From Mycolicibacterium sp. MU0050 (GTDB lineage: Bacteria; Actinomycetota; Actinomycetes; Mycobacteriales; Mycobacteriaceae), in the NCBI RefSeq assembly GCF_963378085.1, contig NZ_OY726395.1, positions 2,728,001 through 2,792,000 on the forward strand: 64,000 bases of DNA. Reading direction: 5' to 3'. The notes below the pieces were generated by a model. That model was not told the origin of the DNA, did not search any database, and worked only from the letters and a program-made list of their open reading frames with translations. The translations under genes and the position numbers were made by a program. Positions 44,846 to 55,700 of the stretch are shown here, in pieces (within the stretch, counting starts at the first letter, position 1; each line of letters begins with the position of its first letter).

Positions 44846-45819
44846 TTGACTCCTCCCGCGTCCGCGGCCACCTCGGCGGACCGGTCCGCCCCGACCAGCA
44901 GATGGAACAGCACCGCCATCCGGACGTGCACACCGTTGGAAACCTGTTGCAGCACCGCCGATTGCGAAGAATCCGCGACCGAGGAGGCGATCTCCATGCC
45001 GCGCAGCATCGGACCCGGGTGCAGCACCACGGCGTGCTCGGGCAGCAGCGCCCGCCGTGCCTCGGAGAGCCCATAGAGCACCGAGTACTCCCGGGCCGAC
45101 GGGAAGAAACCGCCGGTCATCCGCTCGGCCTGCACCCGCAGCATCAGCACCGCGTCGGCGGCGGGCAGTTCGGCGTCGAGGTCGTGGGTCACCGTGACCG
45201 GCCAGGCGTCGACACCGACCGGCAGCAGGGTCGGCGGTGCCACCACCACCACCTCGGCACCGAGAGTGGCCAGCAGGGTGACGTTGGACCGGGCGACCCG
45301 ACTGTGCAAGATGTCGCCGACGATCACCACCCGCCGGCCCGCAATCTCGCCCAGCCGCTGCCGCAGCGTCAGCGCGTCCAGCAACGCCTGGGTCGGGTGT
45401 TCGTGGGTGCCGTCGCCGGCGTTGATGACCGCCGGGCCCGAGGCCAGCGGGTCGGCGGGCCGGGTCCAGTGCGCGAGTTGCTGCGCGGCCCCCGAGGCCG
45501 GGTGCCGGATGATCAGGGCGTCGGCGCCGGCCGCGCGCAGCGTCAACGCGGTGTCGCGCAGCGATTCGCCCTTGCCCACCGAGGACCCCGAGGCGCTGAC
45601 GTTGATGACGTCGGCGCTCATCCACTTGCCGGCCACCTCGAAGGACACCCGGGTGCGGGTGGAGTTCTCGTAGAACATCGTGATGACGGTGCGCCCCCGC
45701 AGCGTCGGCAGCTTCTTGACCTCGCGACCCAGCAACGCCGCGGCGAACCGGTCGGCGTCGTCGAGAATCGCGGTGGCCTCGTCGCGGCTCAGATCAGCCG
45801 CATTGAGCAGGTGTTTCAC
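44842..45819 (-). CDS. pyrB: Aspartate carbamoyltransferase
   Basis: 325 residues from a GTG at 45819 that overlaps the pyrR stop (GTGA). It condenses carbamoyl phosphate and aspartate. The carbamoyl-phosphate motif STRTR occupies residues 53-57 ([13 protein letters not shown]); [13 protein letters not shown] is the mobile loop, and [11 protein letters not shown] and a later PGPMLRG complete the active site. No regulatory subunit gene (pyrI) is present, as expected for bacteria that use PyrR. Confidence 0.97.
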   Translation of the reverse strand: MKHLLNAADLSRDEATAILDDADRFAAALLGREVKKLPTLRGRTVITMFYENSTRTRVSFEVAGKWMSADVINVSASGSSVGKGESLRDTALTLRAAGADALIIRHPASGAAQQLAHWTRPADPLASGPAVINAGDGTHEHPTQALLDALTLRQRLGEIAGRRVVIVGDILHSRVARSNVTLLATLGAEVVVVAPPTLLPVGVDAWPVTVTHDLDAELPAADAVLMLRVQAERMTGGFFPSAREYSVLYGLSEARRALLPEHAVVLHPGPMLRGMEIASSVADSSQSAVLQQVSNGVHVRMAVLFHLLVGADRSAEVAADAGGVK

Positions 45820-46400
45820 CGGGCGGGACCTCCATGCGGGGCGATCCGGACGGAGTCGTAGCCGTCCGATTCCTCGAGTCGGAGCTTGACGTTCTCGCTG
45901 CGCGAGGTGGGCACGTTCTTGCCGACGTAGTCGGCGCGGATGGGCAGTTCCCGGTGGCCGCGGTCGACCAGCACGGCCAGTTGCACGGCCCGCGGCCGCC
46001 CGATGTCGCGCAGGGCGTCCAGCGCCGAGCGCACCGATCGGCCGGAGTACAACACGTCGTCGACCAGGATCACCAGCGCCCCGTCGATCCCGCCGGCCGG
46101 GATCGAGGTGTCCTCCAGCGGCCGGGGCGGCTTGGTGTTCAGGTCGTCGCGATACAGCGTGATGTCCAGGGCCCCGTGCGCCACGTCGACGCCGGAGAAC
46201 TCGGCGATGTTGCGGGCCAGCCGGCGGGCCAGCACCACGCCGCGGGTCGGGATACCCAGCAGGACCACGCGCGGCGCCTCGGCGCCGTCCAGCGCGGTCT
46301 TCTCGATGATCTGATGGGCGATACGGGAGATGGTGCGACTGACGTCCGCTGCGGACATCAGCTCCCGGTCGGTGTCTTCAGAGCCGTTTTTGGCGCCCAC
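45816..46400 (-). CDS. pyrR: Pyrimidine operon regulator / uracil phosphoribosyltransferase PyrR
   Basis: 194 residues from a GTG at 46400. The PRPP-binding signature [10 protein letters not shown] lies at 113-122. PyrR binds a hairpin in the pyr leader RNA when UMP is plentiful and also has weak uracil phosphoribosyltransferase activity. In mycobacteria it is reported to act by blocking translation of its own message. The matching hairpin is present at 46421-46438, immediately before the AGGAGG at 46413-46418. The ribosome-binding site lies 12 bases from the GTG, longer than usual. First gene of the operon and divergent from the serine hydrolase gene. Confidence 0.96.
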   Translation of the reverse strand: MGAKNGSEDTDRELMSAADVSRTISRIAHQIIEKTALDGAEAPRVVLLGIPTRGVVLARRLARNIAEFSGVDVAHGALDITLYRDDLNTKPPRPLEDTSIPAGGIDGALVILVDDVLYSGRSVRSALDALRDIGRPRAVQLAVLVDRGHRELPIRADYVGKNVPTSRSENVKLRLEESDGYDSVRIAPHGGPAR

Positions 46401-46420
46401 GAATGAACCTGACCTCCTTC

Positions 46421-46438
46421 TCCGCCTCTCTGGACGGA
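46421..46438 (-). promoter_or_regulatory. PyrR-binding RNA hairpin in the pyr operon leader
   Basis: On the minus strand the leader RNA can fold into a stem of UCCG/CGGA, a bulged U, CC/GG, and an AGAGA loop. The sequence around the loop matches 12 of 14 positions of the PyrR consensus ARUCCNGNGAGGYU. The hairpin ends 2 bases before the AGGAGG (46413-46418) of pyrR, so bound PyrR should hide the ribosome-binding site. A possible -10 element TAAGCT (46466-46471) would give a leader of roughly 60 bases. No terminator/antiterminator pair is visible, which supports translational control. Confidence 0.8.
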
Positions 46439-46540
46439 TCGTTAAAGGATGTCGAACTGCCGGGCAGCTTAGCAGCCGCGAGCGCCGAACACCCCATCGC
46501 CGGTACCTGGTCGCCGAACGCGGTCAGTACGCTGACGGCG

Positions 46541-47746
46541 ATGAACCTAGACGGAAACGCCGCCTCCATTCGCGAGGCCTGCGATGCGGGCCTGCTCTCC
46601 GGGGCGGTCACCATGGTGTGGCAGCGCGGTCAGGTGCGGCAGGTCAACGAGATCGGCCACCGAGACATCGAGGCCGGGCTGCCGATGCAGCGGGACACCA
46701 TCTTCCGCATCGCGTCGATGACCAAGCCGGTCACCGTCGCCGCAGCCATGGCCCTGATCGACGAGGGCCGACTGGCCTTGACCGACCCCGTGACCCACTG
46801 GCTGCCCGAGTTCGCGACCATGCGGGTGCTGGCCGATCCGCGGGGCGGGTTGGCGCAGACGGTGCCGGCGCAGCGCCCCATCACCGTCGACGACCTGATG
46901 ACCCACCGCAGCGGGCTCGCCTACCAGTTCTCCATTCCCGGCCCGCTGGCCCGGGCGTATGCGCAGCTGCCGATGCGCCAGGACCAGGACCGCTGGCTGG
47001 CCGAACTGGCCGAGCTCCCGCTGGTACATCAGCCCGGGGCCCAGCTGACCTACAGCCACGCCACCGACGTGTTGGGCATCATGGTGTCCCGGATCGAGGG
47101 CAAGCCGCTGCACCAGGTTCTCGCCGAGCGCATCTTCGAGCCGCTGGCGATGACCGACACCGGCTTCTTCCTCACCCCGGAGGGGCGTCGACGGTCGGCC
47201 ACCATGTATCGGCTGGACGCGCAGAACACGTTGCAGCACAACGTGATGGGTCCCGCCCCGATTGCGCCGCCACCGTTCTGTCAGGGCGGTGCCGGGCTGT
47301 GGTCCACCGTCGACGACTATCTGCGCTTCGCGCGGATGCTGCTCGGCGGCGGCACCCTCGACGGCGTCCGGCTGCTGTCCGAGCAGTCGGTGGCCGCGAT
47401 GCGCACGGACCGCCTGACCGAGGCGCAGAAGCGAATCCCCTTCTTGGGCATGCCGTATTGGGTCGGCCGCGGGTTCGGGTTGAACCTGTCGGTGGTCACC
47501 GATCCGGCCAAGTCGGCACCGTTGTTCGGGCCCGGCGGGGCGGGTTCGTTCACCTGGCCCGGCGCGTACGGCACCTGGTGGCAGGCCGACCCTTCGGCGG
47601 ACCTGATCCTGATCTACCTGATCCAGAACGCGCCGGACCTGTCCCCCGACGCCGCCGCGGCGATTGCCGGGAACACCTCGCTGGCGTCGTTGCGCACCGC
47701 GCAACCCCGGTTCGTACGACGGACGTACGCGGCGCTGGACCTCTGA
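46541..47746 (+). CDS. Beta-lactamase-family serine hydrolase (esterase EstB/LipL type)
   Basis: 401 residues from the ATG at 46541. The class C penicillin-binding fold is shown by FRIASMTKPVTVAAAM, with nucleophile Ser and Lys of SxxK near residue 65, by YSHATDVLG with the Tyr of the YxN-like motif, and by GPGGAGSF near the C-terminus in place of the KTG box. No signal peptide, so it is probably a cytosolic esterase or transesterase and not a resistance enzyme. An in-frame extension to 46403 would cover the pyr leader and is rejected. The 140 bases to pyrR contain both promoters. Confidence 0.87.
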   Translation: MNLDGNAASIREACDAGLLSGAVTMVWQRGQVRQVNEIGHRDIEAGLPMQRDTIFRIASMTKPVTVAAAMALIDEGRLALTDPVTHWLPEFATMRVLADPRGGLAQTVPAQRPITVDDLMTHRSGLAYQFSIPGPLARAYAQLPMRQDQDRWLAELAELPLVHQPGAQLTYSHATDVLGIMVSRIEGKPLHQVLAERIFEPLAMTDTGFFLTPEGRRRSATMYRLDAQNTLQHNVMGPAPIAPPPFCQGGAGLWSTVDDYLRFARMLLGGGTLDGVRLLSEQSVAAMRTDRLTEAQKRIPFLGMPYWVGRGFGLNLSVVTDPAKSAPLFGPGGAGSFTWPGAYGTWWQADPSADLILIYLIQNAPDLSPDAAAAIAGNTSLASLRTAQPRFVRRTYAALDL

Positions 47747-47758
47747 CCCGCCGGCCGG

Positions 47759-48904
47759 TCAGATCATCGCGATCGGCGAGACCTTCGCGCCGACCTCGCA
47801 GGCGCCGGCCAGTTCCCGGCTGACGTCGTAGTCGAACACGACGTGCCCACAGATGACGTCGACGTCCCGCTTGGCGCGCTGCATGGGGTTGGTCAGGAAT
47901 TGCGCGCTGGCCCCGGACGCCTCGAGCAGATCGGCGATCACCGAACGGGATTCGTGCACGATATGCGCCGCGGCGGCACGCGCCGAGGCCCGGTGGGCCC
48001 GCGACACCGAGTCACCGGCAGCCATCGCCTGCTCGATCCCGGCGACGGTGTGGTCGAGCAGGGCGCGCAGCGCGGCCAACCGCACCCGTGCATCGCCCAG
48101 CCGGATCTGCGCCGCCGGCTGATCCTTTTGCGCCACACCGGAATAGGCCAGCACCCGTTCGGCAAGCCGGCGACCGAACATGTCGGTCACCGCCTCGGCG
48201 GCGCCGAAGGCCGGCATCGCGGCCACCAGGGACAGCGCGGGGACCAGCGGCCAGCGGTAGGTGCTCGCGTCGTGCAACGCCGCCCCCGGCGCGGTGCCGC
48301 CGTAGATGTCGATGACGTTGGCCAGCCGGTGTGCGGGCACGAAGACGTCGGTGACGACGACGTCGTTGGAGCCGGTGGCCCGCATCCCGGCCGTGTGCCA
48401 GACGTCGACCACCTCGACGTCGGCCATCGGCAACAGTGCCAGGGCCGGGTAGATCTCGGTGTCGGCGCCGCACAACGCCCCCACCAGGATCCAGTCGGCG
48501 TCCATCACCCCGGTCGCCCAGGACCAGCGCCCGGACAGCCGCACGCCGCCGTCGACGGGGGTGCCGCGGCCGGTCGGCGCCAGCGGCGCGGGACACAACA
48601 CCGGGCCGTCGGCGAACACCTCGTCCTGCGCGCGTTCGTCGAACAGCGCCAGCATCCAGTTGTGCAGGATGTAGAAGCCCAATGTCCATGCGCTGGAGGC
48701 ACATCCGTGCGCCATGGCGCGGATCGGGTCGAGGATCTCGGGGAAGTCGGCCTGTTGGCCGCCGTACCGGGCCGGCAGCAGCAGGTTGGCCGCCCCGCTG
48801 GCCCGGAAGTCGGCGATGGTGGCCGCGGGCAGCCGCCGCAGTCCCTCGGCCTCGGCGGCGCGGTCGGCCAGGGCCGCGACGAACGCGTCATCGATCGCTG
48901 TCAT
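47759..48904 (-). CDS. Acyl-CoA dehydrogenase-fold flavin-dependent monooxygenase/dehydrogenase
   Basis: 381 residues. The fold is that of acyl-CoA dehydrogenases (helical N-terminus LPAATIADFRASGAANLLLPARYGG, middle beta-domain SGRWSWATGVMDADWILVGA, C-terminal helices). However, the catalytic Glu of true dehydrogenases is not apparent, and the middle domain resembles group D flavin monooxygenases such as HsaA and DszC, which need a separate flavin reductase. The substrate cannot be inferred. An 18-base palindrome covers the region just before the start, so it is likely controlled by a dedicated repressor, not encoded next to it. Converges with the serine hydrolase, 12 bases between stops. 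Confidence 0.75.
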   Translation of the reverse strand: MTAIDDAFVAALADRAAEAEGLRRLPAATIADFRASGAANLLLPARYGGQQADFPEILDPIRAMAHGCASSAWTLGFYILHNWMLALFDERAQDEVFADGPVLCPAPLAPTGRGTPVDGGVRLSGRWSWATGVMDADWILVGALCGADTEIYPALALLPMADVEVVDVWHTAGMRATGSNDVVVTDVFVPAHRLANVIDIYGGTAPGAALHDASTYRWPLVPALSLVAAMPAFGAAEAVTDMFGRRLAERVLAYSGVAQKDQPAAQIRLGDARVRLAALRALLDHTVAGIEQAMAAGDSVSRAHRASARAAAAHIVHESRSVIADLLEASGASAQFLTNPMQRAKRDVDVICGHVVFDYDVSRELAGACEVGAKVSPIAMI

Positions 48905-48917
48905 GCGCTGGACGCTA

Positions 48918-48935
48918 CCATACCTTTAGGTATGG
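48918..48935. promoter_or_regulatory. Perfect 18-bp operator-like palindrome
   Basis: Eight-base arms CCATACCT and AGGTATGG flank a TT spacer. The dyad starts 14 bases before the start codon of the flavin monooxygenase-like gene. On the minus strand its right end contributes to a -10-like TATGGT (48917-48922), which would start the message about 6 bases before the ATG. A repressor bound here would block RNA polymerase. Family of the regulator not identifiable. Confidence 0.65.
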
Positions 48936-49023
48936 AGACCGACGTCGGCCGGGGCGAACGGCGTTCAGTAGCCCCACATCGTCGTGCAGAAAGTCGTCGT
49001 GCAGCAAGTCTCGAAGTGAGCCG

Positions 49024-49236
49024 TCATTCGACGTCGCGGTCGGTGACCAGGTCCTTGAGCCGCTCGACGGAGTGACCCGCGATATCGAGCGAGTCCTGGA
49101 CGATGTTGCTGACGCCCTCGGTGACGTTGCCCTTGAGAACCTCTATCGCGTTATCGACGATGTCGCCCGACATCTCCACCGCGTAGGTGGCGATGTCACG
49201 GGCCGTGTCGATCGCGTTCTTGGGATTAACACCCAT
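49024..49236 (-). CDS. Small helical protein (70 aa)
   Basis: 70 residues starting MGVNPKNAIDTARDIATYAV and ending in acidic TDRDVE, with AGGAAAGG upstream of the ATG at a suitable distance. The sequence is predicted fully helical and amphipathic, without Cys, Trp or a membrane span. Pattern: alternating hydrophobic Ile/Val/Ala and charged residues in three stretches (NAIDTARDIATYAVEMSG, DNAIEVLKGNVTEGVSN, LDIAGHSVERLKDLV). It lies alone between the oxygenase and nusB. I do not recognise a family; a small coiled-coil or antitoxin-like protein is possible, but no partner gene is adjacent. Confidence 0.7.
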   Translation of the reverse strand: MGVNPKNAIDTARDIATYAVEMSGDIVDNAIEVLKGNVTEGVSNIVQDSLDIAGHSVERLKDLVTDRDVE

Positions 49237-49304
49237 CGCTGCTCAACCTTTCCTGAGGTGGTGCGCCCAGCCAACCAGACCCGGCCGGCGGATGCGAGGG
49301 CACC

Positions 49305-49802
49305 TCAGGGCTGATCGTCGGTGATCCCGATCGCCCGGACCGCCTCGGCCGCGGCCCGGATCTGCGGCGTCACCAGCATGACCTGACCCAGCACCCCGTT
49401 GACGAAGGCGGGCGAATCGTCGGTGGACAACTCCTTGGCCAGCTCCACGGCCTCGTCGACGGCGACCGGTTCAGGGACGTCCTCGGCGTGCAGCAACTCC
49501 CAGACCGCGACCCGCAGGATCGCGCGGTCCACGGCGGGCAGCCGCGCCAGCGTCCAGCCCTGCAGGTGCGAGCTGATCAGGTCGTCGATGTGGGCGCCGT
49601 GTTCGGTCACTCCGCGGACCACCGTCTCGGTGTAGGGCGCGACCGGGTCGATCTCGGGCTTCTGGGCGGCCAGTGCCGAGCGCGTTTCGGCGCATTCGGC
49701 CGGGGTCAGCCCGCGCGCCTCCGCCTCGAACAACAGATCGACGGCGCGCTTGCGGGCGTGGTGTCGACCCCGGGTGGTCTTGTGGTGTCTGCCGTCAGCC
49801 AT
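49305..49802 (-). CDS. nusB: Transcription antitermination factor NusB
   Basis: 165 residues, all-helical. The N-terminal Arg-rich region [19 protein letters not shown] binds boxA RNA of ribosomal RNA leaders together with NusE (S10). The core (LDRLISSHLQ-like segment [32 protein letters not shown]) and [27 protein letters not shown] are diagnostic. Overlaps efp by 8 bases, so both are translated from one message, as in M. tuberculosis (Rv2533c-Rv2534c). Confidence 0.97.
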   Translation of the reverse strand: MADGRHHKTTRGRHHARKRAVDLLFEAEARGLTPAECAETRSALAAQKPEIDPVAPYTETVVRGVTEHGAHIDDLISSHLQGWTLARLPAVDRAILRVAVWELLHAEDVPEPVAVDEAVELAKELSTDDSPAFVNGVLGQVMLVTPQIRAAAEAVRAIGITDDQP

Positions 49803-50358
49803 TCACGCGGCCCAGGTAACTTCCGTCGCGGGTGTCGACCTTCAGCCGGTCGCCGGTGTTGATGAACAGCGGCACCTGGATCTCGGCGCCGGTCTCGACG
49901 GTGGCGGGCTTGGTGCCCGCGCTGGACCGGTCGCCCTGCAGACCGGGCTCGGTGTGGGTGACCTCGAGTTCCACCGATACCGGCATCTCCAGGTACAGCG
50001 GCGTGCCGTCGTGGAACGCGATCTGCACCGGCATGCTCTCCAGCAGGAACGCCGCGGCGTCGCCGACCATGGCCTCCGGCAGCGGGTGCTGCTCGTAGTC
50101 CTCGGCATCCATGAACACGAAGTCGCTGCCGTCGCGGTACAGGTAGGTGGCGTCGCGCCGGTCGACCGTGGCGGTCTCCACCTTGACGCCGGCGTTGTAG
50201 GTCTTGTCGACGGTCTTGCCGGACACCACGTTCTTGAGCTTGGTGCGCACGAACGCGGGTCCCTTGCCGGGCTTGACGTGCTGGAATTCGATGATCTGCC
50301 ACAGCTGGCCGTCGATCTTGAGGACGAGGCCGTTCTTGAAGTCGGCAGTCGATGCCAC
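49795..50358 (-). CDS. efp: Elongation factor P
   Basis: 187 residues from a GTG at 50358, with AGGAG upstream. Three beta-barrel domains resembling tRNA in shape relieve ribosome stalling at polyproline. The modification-loop region is [16 protein letters not shown]; Lys in PGKGP is the usual modification site, with no known modifying genes here. The end, [14 protein letters not shown], is the conserved C-terminal signature. Lies between pepQ (12 bases) and nusB (8-base overlap). Confidence 0.97.
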   Translation of the reverse strand: MASTADFKNGLVLKIDGQLWQIIEFQHVKPGKGPAFVRTKLKNVVSGKTVDKTYNAGVKVETATVDRRDATYLYRDGSDFVFMDAEDYEQHPLPEAMVGDAAAFLLESMPVQIAFHDGTPLYLEMPVSVELEVTHTEPGLQGDRSSAGTKPATVETGAEIQVPLFINTGDRLKVDTRDGSYLGRVNG

Positions 50359-50370
50359 GGTGGTGCTCCT

Positions 50371-51459
50371 TTAGAGGATCTGCAGTTCCTTGGGGAACCG
50401 GGTAAGCAGTTCGGGGCCGTTGCCGACGATGAGCGTGTCCTCGATGCGGACTCCGCCTCGATCGGGCAAGTAAACGCCGGGCTCCACGGTGACCGCAGCG
50501 CCAGCAAGCAGTGTACCGGCGGCCTTGGCGTTGATTCCGGGCGCTTCGTGGATCTGCAGTCCGACGCCGTGGCCCAGGCCGTGACTGAAGGTGTCGCCGT
50601 AGCCGGCGTCGGCGATCACCGCGCGCGCGGCGCGGTCCACCTCGCACAGCGCCACCCCGGGCGCCAGCGCCTCCCGGCCGGCCCGCTGGGCCGCGGCCAC
50701 CAGCTCGTAGATCTCGCGTTGCCAGTCCGCGGCCCGCCCCAACACGAAGGTCCGGGTCATGTCGGAGTGATATCCGGCGACCAGGGCGCCGAAGTCGATC
50801 TTGACGAAGTCACCGTCGGCGAGCACCGCGTCGGTGGGTCGGTGGTGCGGGATGGCCGAATTCGCCCCGGCCGCCACGATGGTCTCGAAGGACGCCCCGT
50901 CGGCGCCGTGTTCGAGCATCGCGGCCTCCAGGTCGTTGCGGACCTGCTTCTCGGTGCGCCCGGGCCGGATCGCGCCGCGTTCGATGAGGTCGGTCAGCGC
51001 CGCGTCGGCGGCCTCGCAGGCCAGCCGCAGCAGCGCCACCTCCCCGGCGTCCTTGACCTCACGGAGGGTCTCGACCGTGCCCGAGGCCCGCACCAGAGCG
51101 ATGTTCGGGTGTCCCGACAGCGTGTCGGTCAGGCCTTGATACGCATCGACGGTCAGCACGTGTCCCTCGAACCCCAGGGCGCCGACGCCCGCCTCGGCCG
51201 CCCGCAGGCTCAGCGTCGCCGCGCAGGCGCGTTCGATGACGATCTCCACATCCGGGGCCTGCCGGCTCGCCTGGGTGCGGTAGCGACCGTCGGTGGCCAG
51301 CACCGCGGGCCGCGCGTCGGCGAAAACCAGCAACGCGGCGTTGGATCCGGTGAACCCCGAGAGGTAGCGGACATTGTTCAGGTCGCTGACCAGCATCGCG
51401 TCCAACGACGCGGACTGTAAGCGGTCACACAACTTGGCACGGCGCTGGGAATGTGTCAC
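50371..51459 (-). CDS. pepQ: Xaa-Pro dipeptidase/aminopeptidase, M24B family
   Basis: 362 residues from a GTG at 51459. The creatinase-like N-terminal domain (LVSDLNNVRYLSGFTGSNA) and the pita-bread catalytic domain are present. Metal ligands in order: Asp in KIDFGALV, Asp in HSDMTRTF, His in SHGLGHGVG, Glu in TVEPGVYLP and Glu in RIEDTLIV. It cleaves peptide bonds before proline. Grouped with efp in mycobacteria (Rv2535c). Divergent from the membrane protein at 51493 with 33 bases between starts, so the promoters overlap. Confidence 0.94.
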   Translation of the reverse strand: MTHSQRRAKLCDRLQSASLDAMLVSDLNNVRYLSGFTGSNAALLVFADARPAVLATDGRYRTQASRQAPDVEIVIERACAATLSLRAAEAGVGALGFEGHVLTVDAYQGLTDTLSGHPNIALVRASGTVETLREVKDAGEVALLRLACEAADAALTDLIERGAIRPGRTEKQVRNDLEAAMLEHGADGASFETIVAAGANSAIPHHRPTDAVLADGDFVKIDFGALVAGYHSDMTRTFVLGRAADWQREIYELVAAAQRAGREALAPGVALCEVDRAARAVIADAGYGDTFSHGLGHGVGLQIHEAPGINAKAAGTLLAGAAVTVEPGVYLPDRGGVRIEDTLIVGNGPELLTRFPKELQIL

Positions 51460-51492
51460 GCGTGCTGACGGTACTCGCTACGCTGTTCCCTC

Positions 51493-52131
51493 ATGAGCAA
51501 GTGGTTGTTGCGCGGGCTGGTGTTCGCGGGCCTGATGGTCGTTGTCCGTCTCGTCCAAGGGACGCTGATCAATCAGTTCGAGACCCAGGCGCTGTTGATC
51601 AGCATCGTGCTGCTGGCGATCTTCGCGATCTTCGCCGTGGTGTGGGGGCTGCTCGACGGCCGCGCCGATGCGCGCGCCAACCCGGATCCGGACCGCCGCA
51701 ACGACCTGGCGATGACGTGGCTGCTGGCCGGCCTGGTCGCCGGTCTGCTCTCCGGCGTGGTGTGCTGGGTGATCTCGCTGGTCTACCCGGCGCTGTATGT
51801 CGGTGGCCTGATCAACGAGCTGACTACCTTCGCGGCGTTCACCGCGCTGCTGGTGTTCCTCCCAGCCATCACGGCGGTGGCCGTGGGCCGCTGGCTGGTC
51901 GACCGCAAGGCCCCGCCGCTGGAGCGGCGCCGGGAGGCCGGTTGGGAGGAGGACCGCGCCGATACCGATGTGTTCGCCGCCGTCCGCGACGACGAGCGCA
52001 CCGTCGAGACGGCCGGTGTCCAGGAGTATCCCGAGCAGCAGACCTCGTCGGTGGCGCTGGCCGAGCGGGACCCGAACGAGACCACCGAGACCATCACCCC
52101 GGCCGACGAGCAGCAGCGCCCGAACGCGTGA
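51493..52131 (+). CDS. B-4DMT family membrane protein (Rv2536-like)
   Basis: 212 residues. Four membrane helices fall at about 5-22 (LLRGLVFAGLMVVVRLVQG), 34-52, 76-97 and 105-130, forming the half-size transporter called bacterial 4TM DMT-like. The last ~75 residues are hydrophilic and acidic (EEDRADTDVFAAVRDDERTVE), a mycobacterial addition of unknown use. The M. tuberculosis homologue Rv2536 holds the same position between pepQ and aroQ/aroB. Four-helix drug/metabolite transporters usually dimerise; substrate unknown. Confidence 0.88.
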   Translation: MSKWLLRGLVFAGLMVVVRLVQGTLINQFETQALLISIVLLAIFAIFAVVWGLLDGRADARANPDPDRRNDLAMTWLLAGLVAGLLSGVVCWVISLVYPALYVGGLINELTTFAAFTALLVFLPAITAVAVGRWLVDRKAPPLERRREAGWEEDRADTDVFAAVRDDERTVETAGVQEYPEQQTSSVALAERDPNETTETITPADEQQRPNA

Positions 52132-52144
52132 TCCCGCGCGGGTC

Positions 52145-53934
<1,790 letters not shown>

Positions 53935-53944
53935 CGCTACACGC

Positions 53945-55165
53945 CTATCCCGAGACGGCCGTGGGCGTGGTGTTCGGTTCGTGTTCGGCGACCGCCTGCA
54001 GGTAGGACTCGATGTTGCGGCGGGTCTCGGGCAGCGAGTCCCCGCCGAACTTCTGGAGCACCGCGCGGGCCAGCACCAGCGCCACCATGGTCTCGGCGAC
54101 TACCCCGGCCGCGGGCACCGCGCACACATCGGAGCGCTGGTGGATGGCGACGGCTTCCTCGCCGGTGGCCATGTCGACGGTGGCCAGGGCGCGCGGCACG
54201 GTGGAGATCGGCTTCATCGCCGCGCGCACCCGCAGCGGCTGGCCGTTGGTCATCCCGCCCTCCAGGCCGCCGGCCCGATTGGTGCTGCGCACCACCCCGT
54301 CGGGACCCGGGAACATCTCGTCGTGCGCCTGGCTGCCGCGCCGGCGCGCCGTTTCGAACCCGTCGCCGATCTCGACGCCCTTGATGGCCTGGATGCCCAT
54401 CACCGCGGCGGCGAGCTGGCTGTCGAGCCGGTTGTCCCCGCTGGTGAACGAGCCCAACCCGATCGGCAGCCCGACCACGACCACCTCGACGACGCCGCCG
54501 AGGGTGTCGCCGTCCCGTTTGGCCGCCTCGATCTCGGCGATCATCGACTGTTCGGCGTCGGCGTCGAACGCCCGCACCGAGCTGGCATCGATGGCCGCCA
54601 GGTCGCCGGGCTGCGGCGGCGGTCCGACGTAGGGCTCCGAGGCCCCGATGGAGATGACGTGCGAGAGCACCTCGACCCCGAGGGCCTGGCGCAGGAACTC
54701 ACGCGCGACGGTGCCGGCGGCCACCCGGGCCGCGGTCTCGCGGGCGCTGGCGCGTTCCAACACCGGGCGGGCATCGTCGAAGCCGTACTTGAGCATGCCG
54801 GCGTAGTCGGCGTGGCCGGGCCGCGGCCGGGTCAGCGGCGCGTTGCGCGCGCCGTCGGCCAGCGCGTCCTCGTCCACCGGGTCGGCGGCCATCACCGTTT
54901 CCCACTTGGGCCATTCGGTGTTGCCGATCTCGATGGCGACCGGGCCACCGAGCGTGACGCCGTGCCGCACCCCGCCGAGGACGGTCACCTGATCCTGTTC
55001 GAACTTCATCCGGGCGCCGCGGCCGTAGCCGAGGCGCCGGCGCGCCAGCTGGGCGCCGATATCGGCGGAGGTGATACGCACACCGGCGACCATGCCCTCC
55101 ACCACGGCCACCAACGCGCGGCCGTGGGATTCACCGGCAGTGGTCCATCGCAACACGCGTCCCAT
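53945..55165 (-). CDS. aroC: Chorismate synthase
   Basis: 406 residues. It removes phosphate from EPSP to give chorismate, using reduced FMN. The three family signatures are present: [19 protein letters not shown] near the N-terminus, the [14 protein letters not shown] region ([19 protein letters not shown]) and [17 protein letters not shown] near the C-terminus. Called aroF in M. tuberculosis nomenclature. First gene of the aroC-aroK-aroB group; the A24 peptidase gene ends 33 bases upstream in the same direction. Confidence 0.97.
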   Translation of the reverse strand: MGRVLRWTTAGESHGRALVAVVEGMVAGVRITSADIGAQLARRRLGYGRGARMKFEQDQVTVLGGVRHGVTLGGPVAIEIGNTEWPKWETVMAADPVDEDALADGARNAPLTRPRPGHADYAGMLKYGFDDARPVLERASARETAARVAAGTVAREFLRQALGVEVLSHVISIGASEPYVGPPPQPGDLAAIDASSVRAFDADAEQSMIAEIEAAKRDGDTLGGVVEVVVVGLPIGLGSFTSGDNRLDSQLAAAVMGIQAIKGVEIGDGFETARRRGSQAHDEMFPGPDGVVRSTNRAGGLEGGMTNGQPLRVRAAMKPISTVPRALATVDMATGEEAVAIHQRSDVCAVPAAGVVAETMVALVLARAVLQKFGGDSLPETRRNIESYLQAVAEHEPNTTPTAVSG

Positions 55166-55198
55166 CTTCCCACGCGGGCCGCCGCAGACGTAATCGTG

Positions 55199-55633
55199 TC
55201 AGGTCACGCCGAGCACCGGGGCCAGCTGCACGGCGACGGCGGCCGCGCTGGCCGCGCACATCGCCGGGCCGTGCGGAACCCTGCGACGGCGGACGATCAA
55301 CGCCCATCCGGCGGTCAGCAGCGGGGCGCCCAGGGCGGCGCAGGTCCACACCCCGGCGCCGAAGGCCCCCGTCAGGGCACCGAGCCCGAGCGCCAGCTTC
55401 ACATCGCCGGCGCCGAGTCCGTCCGGGGTCAGCAGGTGCACCAGCAGGTAAGTACCGGCCAGCGCCAACGCCCCGGTCATCGCCGCCGGACCGGCGCCGC
55501 AGGCCGACGCCACGGCGACGACGGCGATCGCCCCGGGCAGGGTCAGCGCGTTGGGCAGCCGCTGCGCGGCCAGATCGCAGGCCGTCAACGCCCCCAGCCA
55601 CAGCAGCGTCGCGCCGGCCAGCAGTGCGTGCAT
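55199..55633 (-). CDS. Prepilin peptidase-like A24 family protein (catalytic domain only)
   Basis: 144 residues, about five membrane helices. The aspartyl protease pair of type IV prepilin peptidases is conserved: Asp20 in TACDLAAQRLPN and Asp77 in GLGAGDVKLALG. The N-terminal methylase domain of classical PilD/TadV enzymes is absent, as in TadV/FlaK types. A homologue (Rv2551c) lies in the same aro neighbourhood of M. tuberculosis. No pilin or Tad genes are visible here, so its substrate must be encoded elsewhere, or the role has changed. Confidence 0.88.
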   Translation of the reverse strand: MHALLAGATLLWLGALTACDLAAQRLPNALTLPGAIAVVAVASACGAGPAAMTGALALAGTYLLVHLLTPDGLGAGDVKLALGLGALTGAFGAGVWTCAALGAPLLTAGWALIVRRRRVPHGPAMCAASAAAVAVQLAPVLGVT

Positions 55634-55700
55634 GGCGGCACGCTAACCGTCGCGCCGCGCCGCCCGTGTGCCGTCCGGGACCGGCCTGTGGACAACTCCG

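Noticed and set aside
46403..46540. N-terminal extension of the serine hydrolase
   Set aside because: It would overlap the pyrR leader hairpin and promoter; the beta-lactamase fold starts after the ATG at 46541.
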